Source: CAYWRO01 sp964460345 (GTDB taxonomy: Bacteria > Planctomycetota > Phycisphaerae > Phycisphaerales > UBA1924). Taken from it: a DNA stretch of 23,823 nt. The position numbers and the translations under genes were made by a program. Below, piece after piece: positions 18,716 to 23,823 of this stretch; the first letter of the stretch is position 1, and each line of letters begins with the position of its first letter. Location of the stretch: NCBI GenBank assembly GCA_964460345.1, contig CAYWRO010000052.1, positions 1-23,823 on the forward strand. Direction: 5' to 3'. A model generated the notes under the pieces. It had not been told where the DNA came from, searched no databases, and was given only the letters and a program-made list of their open reading frames with translations.

Positions 18716-20115
18716 TAGTGCTCCACCCGCTTGCCCAGCAGCGGCGAGATCACCCCCAGCATCGTGTCGAGCACCGGCTGCGTCTTGGCCTCCAGATTCA
18801 GGCGCAGCAGCGGCTCCGTGTTGCTCTTGCGGACGTTGCACCACCAGCCGTCTTCCTCGAACTGATCGATCGTCACGCCGTCCAGTTCATCGACCCCGAT
18901 GTCCTTGAACGTCTTGCGCAGGTTCTCCAGCGCGCCGTCCTTGTCCTCGGTCGTGAAGTTGATCTCGCCCGACTGCCGGTAGCGCCGGATCGGCTTGATC
19001 AGTTCGCTCATCTTCTTGCCGCTCTTGGCCAGCATGCTCAGCACCGTCGCCATCGCGATTGCGCCTGAGTCGGCGTTGAAGTTGCGGCGGAAGTAGAAGT
19101 GACCGGAGAGCTCGCCGCCGAAGATGCACCGGTGCTCGGCCATCAGCGCCTTCATGTTCACGTGCCCGACCTTGCTGCGGATCGGCTTGCCCCCGTGCTT
19201 GACGATCTCCTCAACCAGCGCCCGCGTGGAGCGCAGGTCGTAGACGATCGGGCCCTTTTCCTGCTCAAGGAAGTAGGCCGCCAGCACGGCCGTGAGGTGA
19301 TCGCACCCCACGATGCGCCCCTTCTCGTCGACGACCACGCAGCGGTCCGCATCACCGTCAAAGCAGATCCCGAGGTCCGCCTCTTCCTCCACCACGCGGA
19401 TCTGCAGCGCCTCGAGGTTTGCCGCGACCAGCGGGTTCGGCTCGTGCACGAACTCGCCCTTGCTGTTCTCAAAGTTCATCTCGACGATGTGCAATCCCTT
19501 GATCGCCTCTCCGCCGGGTCCGAAGACCTTCGGGACCATCGTCCCCGCCATGCCGTTGCTGGCGTCCACGACCACCTTGATCCGCCGCCCGCCCGTCGAG
19601 AGGAAGGAGCGCACGTGCTCGATGTACGGCTCCCACAAATCGCGCTTCTCAACGCGTCCGCGGTCCTTCACCGGCACCGCCTCCACCATCGCCGCCCACT
19701 TGCGCACTTCCGCAAGCCCCGTCTCCTCGCCGATCGGCCGGGCCTTGCGGCCGGACACCTTGAACCCGTTGTAGTTCGGCGGGTTGTGGCTTGCCGTCGT
19801 CATGACCCCGCCGGCGCAGTCCAGGTGATTGATCGCGAAGTAGATAAACGGCGTGTCGACCAGCCCCACATCCAGCACATCCGCCCCGTGCGCATTGATG
19901 CCCGCGTGCAGGGCATTGGTCAGCGATGGGCTGCTCTTGCGCATATCCCGCCCCACGACGATGTTGCGCATCATCGGGGACCGCTCACCCGCCGCCGCGG
20001 CGTCCTCCAGCAGGAACTTCGCGCAGCCATAGCCGATCTGCTTGGCCATCTTGTCGTTGAGCGGATCCGGCACGGTGCCGCGGATGTCGTATGCCTTGAA
20101 GACCTTGCCGAGCAT
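18715..20115 (-). CDS. Phosphomannomutase/phosphoglucomutase (alpha-D-phosphohexomutase family)
   Basis: The enzyme moves phosphate between C1 and C6 of hexose phosphates, supplying glucose-1-phosphate or mannose-1-phosphate for glycan synthesis. From the ATG at 20115 (AGGA about 9 bases upstream) it has 466 residues, normal for the ManB/AlgC group. All four sites are present: the phosphoserine loop TTASHNPPNYNG (Ser109), the metal loop DGDADR (253-258), the sugar-binding loop GGELSGH (333-339) and the phosphate-binding loop RKSNTEPLLRLN (429-440). The N-terminal FKAYDIRG is typical. Substrate choice between glucose and mannose cannot be read from the sequence. The frame is open upstream to 20529, but that part is antisense to the PfkB gene. 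The stop codon abuts the right heptamer array, so the gene has almost no 3' untranslated sequence of its own. Confidence 0.94.
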   Translation of the reverse strand: MLGKVFKAYDIRGTVPDPLNDKMAKQIGYGCAKFLLEDAAAAGERSPMMRNIVVGRDMRKSSPSLTNALHAGINAHGADVLDVGLVDTPFIYFAINHLDCAGGVMTTASHNPPNYNGFKVSGRKARPIGEETGLAEVRKWAAMVEAVPVKDRGRVEKRDLWEPYIEHVRSFLSTGGRRIKVVVDASNGMAGTMVPKVFGPGGEAIKGLHIVEMNFENSKGEFVHEPNPLVAANLEALQIRVVEEEADLGICFDGDADRCVVVDEKGRIVGCDHLTAVLAAYFLEQEKGPIVYDLRSTRALVEEIVKHGGKPIRSKVGHVNMKALMAEHRCIFGGELSGHFYFRRNFNADSGAIAMATVLSMLAKSGKKMSELIKPIRRYRQSGEINFTTEDKDGALENLRKTFKDIGVDELDGVTIDQFEEDGWWCNVRKSNTEPLLRLNLEAKTQPVLDTMLGVISPLLGKRVEH

Positions 20116-20347
20116 GGTGTAGTCCTGCAGAAACTCGATGAGGTGAGAACCGTCCCGCCCGAGCGGCGAGACTGGCGAACAATAGACAAATCGGGCATCC
20201 AAGTCCATATTTGTACGGCCGTTGGACGGTATTTGGCCGCGTCTCGGAGCCGATTTTTCGACGTTCGGCCGAGCGCAGCCTGCCGTCGGTCCCGGCGCGC
20301 AGGATAATGAGGCGTAGCGGACCGGCGGTCCAGTGGGGGGAGGCAGC
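20116..20347. promoter_or_regulatory. Divergent intergenic region between the phosphohexomutase and PfkB genes
   Basis: These 232 bases must contain promoters for both genes. The least GC-rich part is about 20190-20240, where TATTTG followed by GGCCG occurs twice as an imperfect direct repeat (around 20209-20224 and 20230-20240), with the palindrome ACGGCCGT at the first copy. This could be a promoter with an operator site, but no convincing -35/-10 pair was found. No small gene is evident. Confidence 0.35.
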
Positions 20348-21319
20348 GTGCAGGTGACAGGGACGTTGGAGCAGCCGAACGCACCCGCCGCGGCGGTCAC
20401 CGTCTTCGCGCCGACTCCGCTTCTGACCGTCACGGTCGAGGTTGAACTGGAGGGGCAGCCCCCAGAGATCCACGTCCACGCCGGGGGCCAGGGGTTCTGG
20501 GTCGCCCGCATGCTTTCCCGCCTCGGCATTCAGGCAGAGTTGTGCTCTCCCTTCGGCGGCGACACCGGGGCGCTGATCCGCGGCCTCGTGGAGGGGGAAG
20601 GCGTCCGGCTCCGCGCGATCAACTCGGCCCGCAGCAACGGCGGTTACGTGCACGATCGTCGTGACGGCACCCGGAAGTCCATCGTCGAGACGCCCGGCCA
20701 GCCGCTCTCCCGCCACGAGATCGATGACCTGCACGATGTGACCTTCGTCGCCGCGCTGCGCTCGGGGCTGCTCGTTCTCACCGGCCAGCACCCCGAGGCG
20801 GTGCTCTCGTCCAGCGTGTACGAGCGTCTCGCGCGCGACGTCCGCGCCAACGGCGGCCGCGTCGTGGGCGACCTCACCGGCGACGATCTCCGGTGCGCCC
20901 TGCAGGGGGGCATGGACCTGCTGTGCATCAGCCACGAGGAGCTTGTCGGCGAGTCGTACAGCGCGCACGACGACCCGCGCGAGCTCATCGCCGGCATGCG
21001 GCGCCTGCAGGCCGACGGCGCACGCACCGTAGTTGTGCATCGCGGCGCTGAGCCGACCATCGCCGTGCTGGAGGACGCCATCCTGGAGATCATCACGCCC
21101 TCGGTGACGCCGGTCGACACCCGCGGCGGCGGGGACACCTTCCTGGCGGGCCTCGTCGGCGGGCTTGTCTCGGGCCTTTCGATGCCCGACGCCCTTCGGC
21201 TCGCCGCCGCGGCGGGCTGCCTGAACGTCACGCGTCGGGGGCTCGGCACCGGCTCCAGGGAAGAGATCGTCGCCCTCAGCAAGTGCGTCGAACTCCGCCC
21301 CGTCGCGGAGCGGGGCTGA
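20348..21319 (+). CDS. PfkB-family carbohydrate kinase, 1-phosphofructokinase-like, divergent substrate loop
   Basis: This is a ribokinase-fold enzyme of 323 residues that phosphorylates a sugar or sugar phosphate with ATP. The GTG at 20348 has a GGAGG site 4 bases upstream; a GTG at 20333 is in frame but poorer. The C-terminal PfkB signature is DTRGGGDTFLAGLVGGL (257-273), with Asp263 as the catalytic base. The N-terminal signature, normally GGKGxNVAxxLxxLG, reads GGQGFWVARMLSRLG (47-60), so the substrate-contacting Lys and Asn are replaced by Gln and Trp. The general order of blocks and PTPLLTVTVEV near the start fit the FruK/tagatose-6-phosphate kinase branch best. With altered substrate residues the substrate is uncertain and a non-fructose substrate is possible. 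It is divergent from the phosphohexomutase and converges on dinG. Confidence 0.8.
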   Translation: MQVTGTLEQPNAPAAAVTVFAPTPLLTVTVEVELEGQPPEIHVHAGGQGFWVARMLSRLGIQAELCSPFGGDTGALIRGLVEGEGVRLRAINSARSNGGYVHDRRDGTRKSIVETPGQPLSRHEIDDLHDVTFVAALRSGLLVLTGQHPEAVLSSSVYERLARDVRANGGRVVGDLTGDDLRCALQGGMDLLCISHEELVGESYSAHDDPRELIAGMRRLQADGARTVVVHRGAEPTIAVLEDAILEIITPSVTPVDTRGGGDTFLAGLVGGLVSGLSMPDALRLAAAAGCLNVTRRGLGTGSREEIVALSKCVELRPVAERG

Positions 21320-21326
21320 GGCAGCC
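21314..21326. terminator. Small hairpin between convergent pfkB-like and dinG genes
   Basis: GGCTG (21314-21318) and CAGCC (21322-21326) form a 5-bp stem with loop AGG, overlapping the end of the PfkB gene in the 32-base gap before the dinG stop. There is no T-run on either strand, so a shared terminator role is only possible. Confidence 0.2.
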
Positions 21327-21351
21327 TCTCGCGCGTGAGCCCACTGGCACA

Positions 21352-23673
21352 TCAGAACGGAATGTCCGCGAAGTAATCGTCCGCACCCGCTGCGCCGCCG
21401 CGCGGCGGCTTGGGGATCGACCGGGCCTGCTCCACGACAACGCCTTCCGGCAGCGCCGCCAGAAACGCGCGTCCGTACGACGTCGTGACGATCCGCGGGT
21501 CCAGCACCACCACGCGCCCCGTGTCCCGGCGTGAGCGGATCAGGCGCCCCACGCCCTGCTTGAAGCGGATCACCGCGCGCGGGATGGAGTCCTCCCGGAA
21601 GGGATCGCCGCCCCGGTCCTTGATGCGGTCGAGCCGCGCCTGCGTCAGCGGGCGGTCCGGCGGCTCGAAGGGCAGCCGCGTGATGATGACGTTGCGCAGC
21701 GCTTCGCCCTGCACATCCACGCCCTGCCAGAAGGAGGCCGCGCCGAAGAGGACGCCGCCGCCGGCGCCCGCGCCGATCTGCTCGTGAGGGCTCATCACCG
21801 GCGAGACGCCTGCGCCGCGGTTCTCCTGCGCCACCTCTTCGATGTCGCGGAAGCGCGCGAGAATCTGCGTGCGCGGGCCGTCGCGTCCCTGCACGAAGAG
21901 CGTCAGCCCGTGTTGCAGCAGTCGCGGCTCGACCAGGTCCGCAACCTGGTTGAGCGTCGCGAAGCTGGTGAAGAGAACGAACGCGCCGCCGCGGGTCTCC
22001 AGGACGTGGTGCGCGATGCGCTCCGCAAGCGCTTCTTCGTAAGGTTGAGCCCCCCGGCGACCACCCTGTCGTGACCCTCCCGACGGCGCAGGCATGTCGC
22101 GCTCGACGATCAGCCGCATCTGGGCCGCATGGTCGAAGGGGCTGCCGAGCTGCAGCGTCGCCGGCTCCTCGATCCCCAGCCGCGAGGCGATGTGTGCGAA
22201 GGCCGCCGCGGCGGGTTCGTCCTCGCGACCCGTTCGCGTCGCCAGCGTGGCGCTCGTCAGGACCATCCCCTTGGCGTCCTCCGGCTCCTCCGGCGAGAAC
22301 AGGGCGCTCTTCAGGAACGGCCCGACCTCCACCGGCGCCATCGCCAGCGTGATCCGCGGCGCGCGCATCCCTTTGCCGCCTCTTCCTCGCGCGCTCGGCG
22401 CGCCCAGGCCCGGCGCCCGGGCGACTTCCACCCAGTAGACGAACCCCTCGCTCGACTGCGTGCAGAACGCCTCCGCGCATTCGGCGATCTCCGCCGCGCG
22501 GCGCGCGTAGGCGGTCAGCTCGAAGAGGTCCTGCTCGACGCCTTCCCCCTTGCCGACCAGCGGCTCCTTCAAGCGCTTGAGGCGCAGCGACAGATCCTTC
22601 ATCACCGGCGAGAGCGCGTTCTCGACGAGCCCCGGCTCCGGCACGCGCCCGCTTGCGACGCGCCCGGATTCCACCAGGAAGCGCCACTCGTCGAAAAAAC
22701 CTTCCATTGCATCGTGCGCATCGATCACGAGGCGCACCGCGCCGTCGACCAGTTCCGGCGCCGGGTGCATCAGCGAGATCTGATCGAGGTATCCCTTCTG
22801 CCTTCTCGGGTCGTAGAGCGTCTTGAGCAGGTGCCACACGCGCCCCTGCGAGAGTGAAAACCCCAGATGCTCGCTGGCGACATCCTCGACGCCGTGCGCT
22901 TCATCGAGAATGACGTGGTTGTACTCCGGCAGGATCCCCCCGTGCCGCTGCCGCAGGGCCAGATCCGCAAAGAAGAGCGCGTGGTTGCAGATGAAGAGGT
23001 TAGCCTTCTCCACTTGGCGGCGCGCATTCTGGTAGAAGCACTGCCGGTACTTCGGGCACTTGCGTCCCATGCAGTTGTCGGCGTCCGACTGCGCGTGCGA
23101 CCACACACCGGGCCGCTCGAGCACCGGCAGCGTCGAGAGCGTGCCGTCGGTCGTCTCGTACGCCCAGTCTTCAATCGCGTGCAGCGACCGCAGTTCCGCC
23201 GCATCGCTGAAGAGCCGCTCCTGCCGCTGGCTCGCCAGCCCCAGCCGGCGCACCGACAAGTAGTTGCCGCGTCCCTTCACGAGCACGGGCTTGAGATCAA
23301 AGACTTTCCCCGTTCCCCCCGCGGCCTCCTCGAGCCCCCACCCCGCGAGCGTGCTCACGAGAAACGGAATGTCCTTCTCGATGATCTGCTCCTGCAAGGC
23401 GATCGTGTTGGTCGCGACCACCACGCGCTCGCCATACAGCATGCACCGCAGCATCGCGGGCACGAGGTACGCGAACGACTTGCCGACGCCCGTCCCCGCC
23501 TCCACCAGCAGCGTGTCGCGCGACGCCAGCGCCCGCGCCACCGCCTCGGCCATGCGGATCTGCTCCGGCCGCGCTTCGAAGACTCGCCCCGATGCGGCCA
23601 GAGAGATCGCGATCGGGCCTTCCTGGCCGAGGATGTGAGTCGGGCCGCTTGCGGGGGCAGGGGGGGTGGACAC
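21352..23673 (-). CDS. dinG: DinG/XPD-type superfamily 2 DNA helicase
   Basis: From a GTG at 23673 the product has 773 residues. Motifs: Walker A VEAGTGVGKS (57-66), TNTIALQEQI (89-98), DEAH (257-260), FGAASFWQGVD, and QGVGRLIRSRRD near the C-terminus. DinG helicases unwind DNA 5' to 3' and act on R-loops, forks and quadruplexes. Of the four cluster cysteines known in E. coli DinG, three are present (Cys201, Cys206 and Cys212, in NCMGRKCPKYRQCFY), while the first, in the KGRxNYxC motif, is Ser140 (KGRGNYLS). An insertion before FGAASFWQGVD contains RGAGVSPV, which matches a GCG palindromic repeat. The frame continues to 23811 through a heptamer array, giving a Pro/His/Cys-rich repeat peptide that I regard as non-coding. 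No clear ribosome site precedes the GTG, so the start is uncertain. Confidence 0.9.
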   Translation of the reverse strand: MSTPPAPASGPTHILGQEGPIAISLAASGRVFEARPEQIRMAEAVARALASRDTLLVEAGTGVGKSFAYLVPAMLRCMLYGERVVVATNTIALQEQIIEKDIPFLVSTLAGWGLEEAAGGTGKVFDLKPVLVKGRGNYLSVRRLGLASQRQERLFSDAAELRSLHAIEDWAYETTDGTLSTLPVLERPGVWSHAQSDADNCMGRKCPKYRQCFYQNARRQVEKANLFICNHALFFADLALRQRHGGILPEYNHVILDEAHGVEDVASEHLGFSLSQGRVWHLLKTLYDPRRQKGYLDQISLMHPAPELVDGAVRLVIDAHDAMEGFFDEWRFLVESGRVASGRVPEPGLVENALSPVMKDLSLRLKRLKEPLVGKGEGVEQDLFELTAYARRAAEIAECAEAFCTQSSEGFVYWVEVARAPGLGAPSARGRGGKGMRAPRITLAMAPVEVGPFLKSALFSPEEPEDAKGMVLTSATLATRTGREDEPAAAAFAHIASRLGIEEPATLQLGSPFDHAAQMRLIVERDMPAPSGGSRQGGRRGAQPYEEALAERIAHHVLETRGGAFVLFTSFATLNQVADLVEPRLLQHGLTLFVQGRDGPRTQILARFRDIEEVAQENRGAGVSPVMSPHEQIGAGAGGGVLFGAASFWQGVDVQGEALRNVIITRLPFEPPDRPLTQARLDRIKDRGGDPFREDSIPRAVIRFKQGVGRLIRSRRDTGRVVVLDPRIVTTSYGRAFLAALPEGVVVEQARSIPKPPRGGAAGADDYFADIPF
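21795..21820. repeat. Degenerate GCG palindromic repeat inside the dinG coding sequence
   Basis: Over 26 bases this stretch matches the repeat at 1335-1360 at 22 positions, in the same orientation. The core GGCGNGACGCCTG is shared. In the dinG frame it encodes RGAGVSPV, and the intergenic copy read in the matching frame gives GTGVPPV. It falls in a Gly/Ala-rich insert that is not part of any helicase motif, so the frame is kept and the fold could tolerate it. The hairpin arms are partly decayed. Confidence 0.6.
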
Positions 23674-23696
23674 TGAGAAAGGATAGAAGAGCGGGA

Positions 23697-23822
23697 GAGA
23701 GTGCACAGTGCACAGTGGACAGTGCACAGTGGAGAGTGGACAGTGGGCAGTGGAGAGTGGACAGTGGGCAGTGGGCAGTGGGGAGGGCGCGGTGGGCGGT
23801 GGAGTGTGCACGGTGGGGGAGG
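23697..23822. repeat. Heptanucleotide tandem array, about 18 units of SRCAGTG, reaching the window end
   Basis: Starting at 23697 the plus strand reads GAGAGTG, CACAGTG, CACAGTG, GACAGTG, CACAGTG, GAGAGTG, GACAGTG and so on in strict 7-base steps. The first 12 units are well kept (consensus SRCAGTG), and the last six are decayed (for example GGCGGTG, CACGGTG). It begins 24 bases upstream of the likely dinG start and runs to the last bases of the window. The unit differs in sequence from the AGAGCCC arrays but has the same period. It may be one end of another element beyond the window. Confidence 0.92.
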
Positions 23823-23823
23823 G

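Noticed and set aside
19985..22837. Very long open frame (950 codons) on the minus strand
   Set aside because: It is antisense to the PfkB gene and out of frame with dinG and the phosphohexomutase gene; its translation is Arg/Gly/Ala-rich without domains. Long empty frames are expected at this GC content.
23674..23811. N-terminal extension of DinG through the SRCAGTG array
   Set aside because: It encodes a 7-residue repeat (TAHCPLS type) purely because the heptamer array lacks stop codons; no helicase homology begins until after 23673.
23697..23822. CRISPR array
   Set aside because: The units are 7 bases in direct tandem with no spacers, and no cas genes are nearby.

Overview
The window is a GC-rich, densely coded bacterial chromosome segment. 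Its gene content and style suggest a planctomycete, probably of the Phycisphaerae type, although no rRNA or marker gene is present to prove this. The hints are a short Cys4 zinc ribbon (G-L-P-x-D-A-P-C-P-E-C-G style) grafted into a transporter, GCG-type palindromic repeats, heptanucleotide tandem arrays beside a four-helix-bundle gene, and a caa3-type oxidase operon with fused subunits.

Layout. (1) Positions 1-7467, minus strand: a Gdx/SugE small multidrug resistance exporter, then glgE, a treS-maltokinase fusion and the first 429 codons of glgB. The last three form the complete trehalose-to-alpha-glucan route: TreS turns trehalose into maltose, the kinase makes maltose-1-phosphate, GlgE elongates glucan with it and GlgB branches the product. 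Two small palindromes sit between treS and glgB. (2) Positions 7659-13645, plus strand: an aa3/caa3-type cytochrome c oxidase operon with coxB carrying a cytochrome c domain, a fused coxA-coxC, a small membrane protein, the assembly factor ctaG and a triheme cytochrome c. The genes overlap or nearly touch. (3) Positions 13807-15297, plus: a POT-family peptide transporter with an inserted zinc ribbon. (4) Positions 15310-18174, minus: a PA0069-type radical SAM protein and a membrane P-loop NTPase. (5) Positions 18181-18715: a compact element with a plus-strand four-helix-bundle (23S rRNA intervening-sequence type) gene between two inverted arrays of the same heptanucleotide. (6) Positions 18715-21319: a phosphomannomutase/phosphoglucomutase (minus) divergent from a PfkB-family sugar kinase (plus). 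(7) Positions 21352-23673, minus: a DinG-type helicase, with another heptamer array just upstream, running to the end of the window.

The most unusual part is the 535-bp element at 18181-18715. Its two heptamer arrays can pair in the plus-strand RNA as 34 consecutive base pairs (29 Watson-Crick and 5 G-U), with the protein gene in the loop. This is the architecture of rRNA intervening sequences, but here it lies between two protein genes. It fits so tightly that bases of the arrays form part of two stop codons. A second array of a different heptamer, upstream of dinG, may be one end of another such element beyond the window. A separate palindromic repeat family occurs between treS and glgB, and a degenerate copy appears to lie in frame inside dinG.
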